A stretch of DNA of 64,000 nucleotides, taken from contig CBDDPL010000004.1 in the NCBI GenBank assembly GCA_965232285.1, positions 6,510,001-6,574,000 of the forward strand. The letters are read 5' to 3'. The notes beneath the pieces are model-generated. The model made no database searches, had not been told where the DNA came from, and was given only the letters and a program-made list of their open reading frames with translations. The position numbers and the translations under genes are program-made. Shown here piece by piece: positions 1 through 8,510 of the stretch. Origin of the DNA: Denitrobaculum sp965232285 (lineage in GTDB: Bacteria > Pseudomonadota > Alphaproteobacteria > Kiloniellales > Kiloniellaceae). Positions within the stretch are counted from its first letter, which is position 1, and each line of letters starts with the position of its first letter.

Positions 1-641
1 CGACCCTGTCGCGCGGGATGCGGCAGTTGCTCGGGGTTTACAGCCAGCGTTTCAATCGCCGCCACGGACGTCAGGGCCATCTCTTCCAGGGCCGCTACAA
101 GGCGCTGCTGGTGGAGACCTCGGCCTATCTGGTTCAGCTCTGCGCCTATGTGCTGCGCAATCCGGTCGCGGCGGGGTTGGTGACGGGGGCGAAGCAGTGG
201 CCCTGGTCGTCCTATGGCCTCAACGGTGGCCGGACGCAGGCGGCCTGGTTCGACCCGCAGCCGCTGTGGGACGAACTCGGGGTTGACCGGACGAAGGCGG
301 CGGGTGCCGTCGCGGCGCTACTGCGCAAAGACCGGCCGGCGCCCGAGAGCCGGGGACAACTTTGCTATGGTGGCGACGAATTTGCGACAGACCTTTCGGA
401 GAAGCTGGTGCGCAGCAGAAAGACCGCTGCGGTCAGCGCCGAACATCCGCGCCGGACGCTGGCCGCCCTCTCGCCCGGCATCGCCTGGTACGCCGAGCGC
501 TATCCCAACCGAAGCGAAGCCATGGCCCGGGCCTGCCTGGAAGGCTATCACAGCCGCTCCGACGTCGCGCGCCACTACGGCGTTTATCCCAGCACCGTCA
601 GCCGGGCGGTGCAGAGATTTAACGCACAAAACAAGACCTGA
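1..641 (+). CDS. REP-associated tyrosine transposase (RAYT, IS200-like Y1 family), 5' part outside window
   Basis: The reading frame is open from base 3 to the stop at 639-641, so the N-terminal part lies left of the window. The visible part begins with the family signature region RGMRQLLGVYSQRFNRRHG, followed by GHLFQGRYKA and a YVLRNPVAAGLV segment, all typical of REP-associated Y1 transposases. The HUH metal-binding motif expected nearer the N-terminus is not visible. The C-terminal part (RSDVARHYGVYPSTVSRAV) looks like a helix-turn-helix, as in the longer transposases of this family. Such proteins nick single-stranded REP hairpins and are usually single-copy, domesticated genes. There is no sign of frameshift. 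Whether it acts on the palindromic repeats elsewhere in this window is unknown. Confidence 0.85.
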   Translation, partial: TLSRGMRQLLGVYSQRFNRRHGRQGHLFQGRYKALLVETSAYLVQLCAYVLRNPVAAGLVTGAKQWPWSSYGLNGGRTQAAWFDPQPLWDELGVDRTKAAGAVAALLRKDRPAPESRGQLCYGGDEFATDLSEKLVRSRKTAAVSAEHPRRTLAALSPGIAWYAERYPNRSEAMARACLEGYHSRSDVARHYGVYPSTVSRAVQRFNAQNKT

Positions 642-1061
642 CCCCCAATCTCATAAGAAGAGTCGGAAAGAGCCGATGTATGTGCAGTATTTGATTGATG
701 CTGCCGATCGCAAAGCCTGGAAGTGATTGAGCCGGTTCCTGGGGGCGCTGTGCTCAAGGTTCCCGGCGGCGTGTCACAAAAACACCAAGGAGCGGCGATA
801 ATGCTGCGGATGCAGGTTTCAAATGCGCCAATTTTTTTTGGCTATGACCTCGTGAGGTGTTCTGTAGCCGAGGCGCTTTCTTGATCTATGATTGAGGCTG
901 CGAACGGCTAGTGCAAGCTTTGCCGAGGTGATCTTCTTCATGTCGCATCCATTGGGGATGGACTGGCGCGGGTGGCCGTCATCGCTTTGCGCTGTCGCCG
1001 CGCATCCCGAGTTGATAGATTTCCTGATCTTGCACGACAACTATGTGGAACCCTCGAAAAG
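642..1061. other. Intergenic region with a transposase remnant
   Basis: About 420 bases separate the transposase from the lipoprotein gene. The only recognisable content is an IS30-like transposase tail on the minus strand at 819-941. No promoter, RNA gene or intact reading frame is convincing here. The mix of two transposase-related sequences marks this as a site of past insertion activity. Confidence 0.6.
819..941 (-). pseudogene. IS30-family transposase C-terminal remnant
   Basis: On the minus strand an open stretch of about 40 codons ends in AVRSLNHRSRKRLGYRTPHE followed by VIAKKNWRI. IS30 transposases end with the closely similar LNxRPRKxLGYxTPxEVF motif just after the last catalytic Glu. 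No upstream DDE domain or helix-turn-helix is present in this frame, so only the tail survives. I see no inverted repeats that would define the original element. The call rests on this single motif and is therefore moderate. Confidence 0.6.
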
Positions 1062-1751
1062 ATGATGATGAAGGCAAAAACTCTGCACAAACATGGCGCA
1101 ACCTGGCCGCATGCTCTTGCCTTGCTGTTTGCCGCCCTGCTGCTAACCGGCTGCGCTGCTAAGTCCGTAGAGCAGAATTTTGCCTTCTCACCGGAGGCGG
1201 AAACCGGCCTGGTTATTGGCTCGGCAACCTCCAGCAAGAAGTACAGTCACTTCGATACGACGACCTACTTCCGCTATGCAAAGGCCGGCGGCCTAGGGGC
1301 ACTCGATCTGAAGACTGCCGGTTTCATTCAGCCACGCCGCCGCAGCTTTACGCTTGGGCCCCGTGCCGATTCCGAGTTCCAGGATGCGGACGGCAGCCTC
1401 TTTGCTCTTTCCCTTGCGCCCGGAGACTACGTCTTTGAAACCTGGGAAGTCCTCAATGGGAACAATGGCGTGATCTCTCCAACGGAGCGGAACTCCATCC
1501 CCTTTACCGTGCGTAAGGGCCAGGCGGTTTACATCGGCAACCTGCATATGCATCTGGGTAGAGGTAAGAATATCTTTGGCGTCACGATCATTGCCGATGC
1601 CCGCCCGGAAATCACCGACCAATCCCAACGCGACATCCCGATGCTGCTGCAGCGCTACCCGAACCTCAAACGCGAAGATATCACGATCACCATCCTCGAT
1701 GACCGGCCGTGGGGTGGCAAAGGTCCGGCCAGACTCGAACCTGTACGGTAG
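1062..1751 (+). CDS. Predicted outer-membrane or periplasmic lipoprotein of unknown function
   Basis: From an ATG at 1062 (two further in-frame ATGs follow directly) this encodes about 229 residues. Residues 14-31 form a hydrophobic segment ending in LLLTGC, a clear type II signal peptide with the lipidated Cys at about residue 31. The mature protein is mixed, has no further membrane segment, and contains a region (ALSLAPGDYVFETW and following) suggestive of a beta-rich domain. I do not recognise a family. The open frame extends upstream to 972, but that extension would place about 30 residues before the signal peptide, so it was rejected. No strong ribosome binding site precedes the ATG cluster. 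The gene stands alone between the transposase remnants and the leftward operon. Confidence 0.75.
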   Translation: MMMKAKTLHKHGATWPHALALLFAALLLTGCAAKSVEQNFAFSPEAETGLVIGSATSSKKYSHFDTTTYFRYAKAGGLGALDLKTAGFIQPRRRSFTLGPRADSEFQDADGSLFALSLAPGDYVFETWEVLNGNNGVISPTERNSIPFTVRKGQAVYIGNLHMHLGRGKNIFGVTIIADARPEITDQSQRDIPMLLQRYPNLKREDITITILDDRPWGGKGPARLEPVR

Positions 1752-1784
1752 CCAGCTTGCCAAGGCGGGAGTGCCCGGAACACT

Positions 1785-1865
1785 ATACCAAGGGATATAC
1801 TATCTCACTCCCGCAGTCATGCCTCAAAATGAGAGAGTGAGGGGGCGCGGGGGAACGCGTTCCCC
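1785..1865. repeat. Palindrome-rich 3' intergenic segment
   Basis: This gap after the lipoprotein gene carries ATACCAAGGG at 1785-1794, a motif repeated elsewhere in the window. It also carries a CTCACTC / GAGTGAG inverted pair (near 1804 and 1834) and a perfect 16-bp palindrome GGGGAACGCGTTCCCC at 1850-1865. No T-run follows, so a classical terminator is not supported. It lies between two convergent genes and may still help end transcription. Confidence 0.5.
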
Positions 1866-1920
1866 GGATTCCTATTGTTCTAAGAGCTTGTTTCCGAAAG
1901 CACCGTTTGCCCTCAGAGCA

Positions 1921-3072
1921 CTACCGCTTTGGCTCTTCCTCCAACCACCTTCGATACTTCACCGCCGCGGACAAACAGTGCTGCGTGTAGTCGATGCGGG
2001 TGAAGGGTTTTTTGCGGCCGGCGAGGAAGGCACCGGGGAAGTTCTTCAGGTGGGGGGATTGCAGGCGGGTTTCGCCGCCCAGATCGAGCTCCCGTTGGCC
2101 GGGGTGGATCTGAAGGGTGAGGTTCTTGGCCATCTCCCAGGCGATGCGGTCTTGAAGGGCTTCGCGGAGCGGCTCATCCGCCGGGGTCAGGCTGAGGGCG
2201 GGGATCAGACCTTCGAGAGAGTAGCAGGTGTTGCTGTTTGCGCTGCGTTTCGGGCGTAACTCCTCCAAGTAGTGCCTGGCCTGGCTCTGGGCGAAGCGGC
2301 GGAAGCGGTCATCGCCGCTGTCCGCGAAACGGCGTTCAGCCGCCATGACGCCCCAGTGGAAGAAGCCGATGTGCGGCGCGCGACCGTAAGCCTCCATCAT
2401 ATAGCTGTCGACCGCTTCGAGTCGCTCCGCGAGCTCCGGCACCTCGAAGGTCATGTTGTAGAAGGCCAGGGCCAGCCAGATCTCGCCGTTGTAGTAGTGG
2501 GACTCCTCCTGCGAATCGGGGGCGCGCAGGAAGCCGGCGCCGGGAAGCTGGAGGGCAAGCAGAGCGTTCAGCCAGCGGTCCCTCTGCCGCGCGAAGCGGC
2601 CGTCGCCGCTGGTGCGGAAGTAGTAGAGTTCGGCCAGCAGGGCCAGCGCGGTGGCGCCGGACTTGATGCCGCTGCGCTTGCCGTTGAAGGAGACCAGGGC
2701 GCCGCCCTCGACGGCGATGGATTTCGCCGCCAGAGCGGCGAGGGCGCGGGCAAGCGGTTCGCGCAGACCCGGGTCGCGGCTGTCGGCGAAGGCTTCGCCC
2801 AGCGCGTAGGTCGTGCCGGCCTGGCGCACGATGTTGGCCTTGCCCGAGGGGCGGCCCAGCAGGAAGTCGAAATCGTAGGCGAAAAACCCGCTTTCGCGCT
2901 GGGCGGTGCGCAGTTGCGCGACGGAGTCTTCGATGGCGCGGTCGAGGCGGGTAGTCTGGAGGGACTGGGCCGCGGCTGTGTTCGCTGTGCCGCCTGCAAA
3001 GGCCAGCAGGCAAAGCAGGCTGATCCGCTGCGCCGCGTTACGGAACGGGGCTGCTGCCTGGGGCTTGGGCAA
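1921..3072 (-). CDS. Secreted alpha/alpha-toroid-like protein, function unknown
   Basis: The 383-residue product starts with a signal peptide (hydrophobic ISLLCLLAFAGG, likely cleaved near residue 35 after AAA). The remainder is helical, with repeated W/Y/G-rich turns such as SHYYNGEIWLALAFYNM and IGFFHWGVMAAERRF, the pattern of six-hairpin or terpenoid-cyclase-like alpha/alpha barrels. Many such proteins act on polysaccharides or modified peptides, but no catalytic motif is certain. The start is a TTG preceded by GGGAG with seven bases between. Only 13 bp separate it from the anti-sigma gene, so it is probably the third gene of the ECF sigma operon and a candidate target or sensor of that system. 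Export to the periplasm or outside is inferred from the signal peptide. Confidence 0.75.
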   Translation of the reverse strand: MPKPQAAAPFRNAAQRISLLCLLAFAGGTANTAAAQSLQTTRLDRAIEDSVAQLRTAQRESGFFAYDFDFLLGRPSGKANIVRQAGTTYALGEAFADSRDPGLREPLARALAALAAKSIAVEGGALVSFNGKRSGIKSGATALALLAELYYFRTSGDGRFARQRDRWLNALLALQLPGAGFLRAPDSQEESHYYNGEIWLALAFYNMTFEVPELAERLEAVDSYMMEAYGRAPHIGFFHWGVMAAERRFADSGDDRFRRFAQSQARHYLEELRPKRSANSNTCYSLEGLIPALSLTPADEPLREALQDRIAWEMAKNLTLQIHPGQRELDLGGETRLQSPHLKNFPGAFLAGRKKPFTRIDYTQHCLSAAVKYRRWLEEEPKR

Positions 3073-3085
3073 GGACCGTCTCCCT

Positions 3086-3964
3086 TCAGCGCCAGTCCGA
3101 TTGCAGGAGCTTGCGTTCGGCGGCGTCCTCCAGGGGAGCCGCCGGCATGAACCCGCTCATGAAATCTTCGATCGGGCTCGCGCCTTTGCCCGCCGGGCGG
3201 TAGTCGCTGCCACCGGAGATCTGCTGCGTGACCGCGATCTGCTGGGTCCAGGCACCGTCGCCGCCCCGGCAGGCGACGCCGGTCAGGTCCTGTGTCACGG
3301 CGGCGGTCTGGCCGATGACCCGGTACTCCCGGCAGTAGCGGCCGTCCGCGGCGACGAAGGTCAGTTGCGGTTCGATCCGGTTGCGGGTCAGGCCGTCCTG
3401 CGAAACCTCTTCGACGGCTTCCAGGCTGGGCGTTTTTTCCAGGGCGGCGTGAAGCGCCGAGCCGCTTGGGATTGTTCCGGCGGCGACCACGTCGGGCGCG
3501 GAGGGAGCCGAGAAGTTCGAGAGGCCGAATCCGCCGCCGACGCCGATCAACAATGCCACCGAGGCGGCCAGAGGCAGGGCGAAGCGCCGGAAACTGCCCT
3601 GGCCGCTGTCGGCTGTGGCAATTGTACGGCTTTTCCGCTCGCGCGCCGCGCGTAGCTGTGACAGATCTGCGACATTTCCTTCCCCAAGGTCCCCGGAACC
3701 GGGGCGCTCTGAGACTTCGGACTCTCCTGAACCGGGTTCGGCAGAACCGGGTTCCTCGAAGAGTTTTCGCAGGCGCTCCGGCACCTCTTCCTGCATGGGA
3801 GTATCGAAAGCCTCTGCGGCCAGCTTGCCGGCCTCCTGGAACTGGCGGACGACTTCGCGGGCGACCGGGTCCTGTTCCAGGGCGGCCTCAACCTCGGCCG
3901 CGGTCGTTTCATCCAGTTCGCCGTCGGCGTAGGCGATCAGAGTCTCTTCCTTGAGTTCAACCAT
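3086..3964 (-). CDS. Transmembrane anti-sigma factor
   Basis: The 292-residue product begins with LIAYADGELDETTAAEVEAA, the helical N-terminal signature of anti-sigma factors that bind ECF sigma factors in the cytoplasm. The zinc-binding HxxxCxxC seen in many relatives is absent, so binding would be zinc-independent. Residues 70-96 are rich in Gly, Pro, Ser and Glu with repeated EPGS/RPGS units, probably a flexible linker. A single membrane helix lies at about residues 128-148, followed by a roughly 140-residue periplasmic domain. The ATG start overlaps the sigma gene stop by 8 bp, which indicates translational coupling. It likely holds the sigma factor inactive until an envelope signal is sensed. 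The signal itself is not apparent. Confidence 0.88.
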   Translation of the reverse strand: MVELKEETLIAYADGELDETTAAEVEAALEQDPVAREVVRQFQEAGKLAAEAFDTPMQEEVPERLRKLFEEPGSAEPGSGESEVSERPGSGDLGEGNVADLSQLRAARERKSRTIATADSGQGSFRRFALPLAASVALLIGVGGGFGLSNFSAPSAPDVVAAGTIPSGSALHAALEKTPSLEAVEEVSQDGLTRNRIEPQLTFVAADGRYCREYRVIGQTAAVTQDLTGVACRGGDGAWTQQIAVTQQISGGSDYRPAGKGASPIEDFMSGFMPAAPLEDAAERKLLQSDWR

Positions 3965-4493
3965 TGTTCGGCTCCATCCGCGCGTTCTGCGTCATCTGCG
4001 CCGTGGTCTCGTAGGCGGCTTCATAGAGTCGCTTGCGTGCCCGCGCCAGGCGGCTGGTGATGGTTCCGACCGGTACATCAAGCAATTCCGCTGCTTCCTT
4101 GTAGGAACGACCGTCGATGGAGACCAGGGTCAGGACCAGTCTTTGCTCTTCCGGCAGCTCCTGCACCGCGCCGCGCACCCGTTTAAGGGTCAGGCGGGCT
4201 TCCATCGCCTGCTCACCGTCGGCGCCGGCTATATCATTTGCGGCATCCAGGTCGGCAATGTGGCCCCTGACCTTCTTCGCTCTCATCTGATCAATCCAAA
4301 TCGTCTGCATGATCCTAAACATCCAAGAATCCAGCCGTGTTCCCGGCTGCCATTGGTTCAGGCGAGCCAGTGCCCGCTCGCAAGCGGCCTGCACCAGGTC
4401 GTCCCCGAGATCTCTGGAGCCCGTGAGTGCGTAGGCGAAGCGGCGTAACCGCGGCAGCATCGCCACCATCTCTTGCTTTGTCTCTCGCGTCAC
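3957..4493 (-). CDS. ECF-family RNA polymerase sigma factor
   Basis: The 178-residue product has the two-domain ECF layout. Sigma region 2 (RRFAYALTGSRDLGDDLVQA through WMFRIMQTIWIDQMR) binds core polymerase and the -10 element. Region 4 (VQELPEEQRLVLTLVSIDGR followed by SYKEAAELLDVPVGTITSRL) recognises the -35 element. The start is GTG at 4493 with only a weak ribosome binding site. An in-frame ATG eight codons later is an alternative. It heads a three-gene operon with an anti-sigma factor and a secreted alpha-toroid protein. It is transcribed away from the poly-Asp protease gene. A candidate ECF-type promoter lies just upstream, suggesting autoregulation. The assignment as ECF is firm, while the subgroup is not determined. 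Confidence 0.93.
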   Translation of the reverse strand: MTRETKQEMVAMLPRLRRFAYALTGSRDLGDDLVQAACERALARLNQWQPGTRLDSWMFRIMQTIWIDQMRAKKVRGHIADLDAANDIAGADGEQAMEARLTLKRVRGAVQELPEEQRLVLTLVSIDGRSYKEAAELLDVPVGTITSRLARARKRLYEAAYETTAQMTQNARMEPNNG

Positions 4494-4520
4494 AGCTCAA
4501 CCAGTCCAGTCTCGATACAC

Positions 4521-4545
4521 AGACAACGGGCTATCGGGGCATTCC
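4521..4545 (-). promoter_or_regulatory. Candidate ECF sigma promoter (GGAAT-N16-GTCT)
   Basis: On the minus strand GGAAT (4545-4541) and GTCT (4524-4521) are separated by 16 bases, the usual spacing and sequence for many ECF-dependent promoters. The -10 element ends 28 bases before the GTG start of the sigma gene. This fits autoregulation by the encoded sigma factor. No equally good match was found in the direction of the protease gene. Confidence 0.45.
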
Positions 4546-4728
4546 TTCCCCTGGAAAACAATTTTTTTCATTCTTTTTTAATTTGCCGGCGATTTCGCCA
4601 AAAAAAGTGAGCTGGAATGGATGTTTTTGCCTCTCAAAGCGTTGTTGTCTCGGATAAGCTGTCGCGCCTGCCATGTCGTTTCTGGCCAATTGCGCGTTGA
4701 TTTCGAGAAAGAGAGCAAGTTGCCGGTT

Positions 4729-6150
<1,422 letters not shown>

Positions 6151-6190
6151 CCCCTGATCACAAGAGTTTGGCACAGAGCAAGCAGGTTTT

Positions 6191-8401
6191 ATGATCCCTC
6201 TTATCGGCTATTGCGACCGTCTTTCCGGACGGCCGGGCGACAACATAGAATTCAAGGTCTCTTCACAAGCTTCGGAGCCTTTTGAAGCCCGCCTCGTTCG
6301 GGTCATTTCCGCTGATCCCAATCCCGCCGGTCCGGGTATTCTGGAGGAGGAGGTCGCGGCCGACTTTGCCGGTAGCTATCCTTCGCGGCCGCAGGCCTTC
6401 TTCTCCGGCTCCTTCGGCCGGGTCGGTATGGCGGCGGTGACAGACCCCTTGAAGAGCTTCACGCTCGCCGCCAACATCTGGCCGACCCTGCCCGGCAATG
6501 GCGCCGAGCAGGCGGTTCTGTCCTGGAATAATCGGGATGGCGCAACCGGTTTCGCCCTACTGCTTGATGCCGAAGGTCGTCCGTCCATCCGAATCGGTAC
6601 GCCGGACAATCGCTCCGCCACGCTCTCGGTCGAAACAGCGGTCCGGACCCGCGCCTGGGTTCGCGTCTGGGCGAGCTTCGACGCCGCGAGCGCTTGTCTG
6701 AAGGTCGGCGCGGTTCCTCTGGAAGAGGCGGCAAGGCCGGCGCAGGAGAACAGCCTGGCATGCCCGGCCTTTGCCTCCGCGACGCCGGATTGTGATCTTC
6801 TGATCGCCGCCATGGCCGGTGGCGACCGCGGCGACGGGATCACGGCCTGTTTCAACGGCAAGATCGAAGCCCCTGCGCTGTTCGACCGGGCCCTGGCGTC
6901 TGGTGAGATCCCGGGGGATCTGTCTCCGGCGACGGAAGGCCTCCTTGCGGCCTGGGACTTTTCCCGCGGCATATCCGGCACGCGGATCGAAGATCTCGGT
7001 CCCTATGCTTTGGAGGGCCAACTGGTTAACCTGCCGGCCCGCGCCATGACCGGCGCCAACTGGACGGGGCGGGAGATCTGCTGGCGCCATGCGCCTGACG
7101 AATACGGCGCGATCCATTTTCATGATGACGATATCTACGACTTCGGTTGGGAAACTGATTTCGCGTTCGAGATCCCGGAGAGCCTGAAACCCGGCGTTTA
7201 TGCCGCGCGCATAAGCTGCGGCGGGGCAGAGGATGCCATTCCCTTCTTCGTCTGCGCACCGAAAGGAAAGCCCAAAGCCGATCTCTGCGTGCTGGTTTCG
7301 ACCTTTACCTACTCCATCTATGGCAATCACGCGCGCCCGGATTTCGAGGAAAGCTGGAAGGCCCGCTTCGCGGCCTGGGACGCCTATCCCTGGAACCCGG
7401 CGGAGCACCGGGACTACGGCCTCTCTACCTACAACGATCACAGCGACGGCAGCGGGATCTGCCATGCCTCCCACCGGCGCCCGCTGTTCAACCTGCGGCC
7501 CGGCTACGTGACCTACGGGTATGGCGAAAGCTCAGGCCTGCGGCACTTTCAGGCGGATAGCCATCTGATCGCCTGGCTGGAGGCCAAGGGCATTGATTAT
7601 GACATCATCACCGATCAGGAATTGCATGACGAAGGCGTGGCGGCCATTGCCGGCTACGCCGCCATCACCACCGGCAGTCATCCGGAATATCATACCAGCG
7701 AGACCCTGGATGCCCTGACGGCCTATCGCGATCAGGGCGGCAAGCTGCTCTATCTGGGCGGCAATGGCTTTTACTGGCGGGTCGCCCTACATGAAAGCGA
7801 GCCCGGCGCCATCGAAATCCGGCGGGCTGAGGGCGGGATCCGCGCCTGGGCCGCGGAGCCAGGCGAATACTTCAATGCCTTCGACGGCGCTTATGGTGGT
7901 CTCTGGCGCCGGAGCGGGCGGCCGCCGCAGAAGCTTGCTGGCGTGGGCTTTTCGGCCCAGGGTCAGTTCGAAGGCTCTTACTACCGGCGCAACCGCAGGA
8001 CCGAGCCGCCGAGCGCGTCCTGGGTCTTCGAAGGGATCGAGGACGAGATCCTGGGCGATTTCGGTCTGTCCGGCGGCGGTGCGGCCGGCTTCGAACTGGA
8101 CCGGGCCGACGAACGGCTCGGCTCGCCGGAGAATGTCGAGATCCTGGCCAGTTCCGAGGGACACAGCGACGCCTTCGTGCTAGTGCCGGAGGAGCATCTG
8201 ACCCACATCACCAACTGGCCCGGCCAGCCGCTCCAGGAACTGCTGCGTGCCGACATGGTTTACTTCGAGCGTCCTAACGGCGGTGCCGTCTTCTCCACCG
8301 GCTCCATCACCTTTTGCGGCAGCCTGCCGCACAATAACTTCGACAACAACATCTCCAGGCTGCTGGAAAACGTGCTGCGCCGCTTTCTGAAGCGCGAGTA
8401 A
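6191..8401 (+). CDS. N,N-dimethylformamidase large (beta) subunit-like protein
   Basis: The 736-residue product matches the large-subunit family of N,N-dimethylformamidase, the iron amidohydrolase that splits dimethylformamide into dimethylamine and formate. The N-terminal part (about 1-60, IGYCDRLSGRPGDNIEFKVS) is the usual entry beta domain. It is followed by a LamG/concanavalin-like segment (about 80-290). The C-terminal two thirds carries the family core with YGNHARPDF, DYGLSTYNDH and GNGFYWRVALH segments. Length is close to the known subunit (about 760). The characteristic small subunit (about 130 aa) is not encoded next to it, so the substrate may differ. It starts 40 bp after the protease gene. 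No signal peptide is evident, which implies a cytoplasmic location. Confidence 0.8.
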   Translation: MIPLIGYCDRLSGRPGDNIEFKVSSQASEPFEARLVRVISADPNPAGPGILEEEVAADFAGSYPSRPQAFFSGSFGRVGMAAVTDPLKSFTLAANIWPTLPGNGAEQAVLSWNNRDGATGFALLLDAEGRPSIRIGTPDNRSATLSVETAVRTRAWVRVWASFDAASACLKVGAVPLEEAARPAQENSLACPAFASATPDCDLLIAAMAGGDRGDGITACFNGKIEAPALFDRALASGEIPGDLSPATEGLLAAWDFSRGISGTRIEDLGPYALEGQLVNLPARAMTGANWTGREICWRHAPDEYGAIHFHDDDIYDFGWETDFAFEIPESLKPGVYAARISCGGAEDAIPFFVCAPKGKPKADLCVLVSTFTYSIYGNHARPDFEESWKARFAAWDAYPWNPAEHRDYGLSTYNDHSDGSGICHASHRRPLFNLRPGYVTYGYGESSGLRHFQADSHLIAWLEAKGIDYDIITDQELHDEGVAAIAGYAAITTGSHPEYHTSETLDALTAYRDQGGKLLYLGGNGFYWRVALHESEPGAIEIRRAEGGIRAWAAEPGEYFNAFDGAYGGLWRRSGRPPQKLAGVGFSAQGQFEGSYYRRNRRTEPPSASWVFEGIEDEILGDFGLSGGGAAGFELDRADERLGSPENVEILASSEGHSDAFVLVPEEHLTHITNWPGQPLQELLRADMVYFERPNGGAVFSTGSITFCGSLPHNNFDNNISRLLENVLRRFLKRE

Positions 8402-8419
8402 GCCTGAGACTTTGCGGTG

Positions 8420-8467
8420 AATTGGCCCCTGTGATTTGACAGAAATGGCTCTTGGGTGGGGCCAATT
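8420..8467. promoter_or_regulatory. Inverted repeat upstream of the molybdopterin oxidoreductase gene (possible operator)
   Basis: A perfect 10-bp inverted repeat, AATTGGCCCC at 8420-8429 and GGGGCCAATT at 8458-8467, is separated by 28 bases. The spacer contains AAATGGCTCTTG, a related half-site. Repeated TGG-C-type boxes of this kind resemble sites of MocR/GntR-type regulators, but no such regulator is encoded nearby. The repeat ends 43 bp before the start of the downstream gene. Attenuation or termination is less likely because no T-run follows. Confidence 0.45.
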
Positions 8468-8510
8468 GGTGGATTTATCCTTACACTGATAAAGTGAGGA
8501 CGAAACCAGC

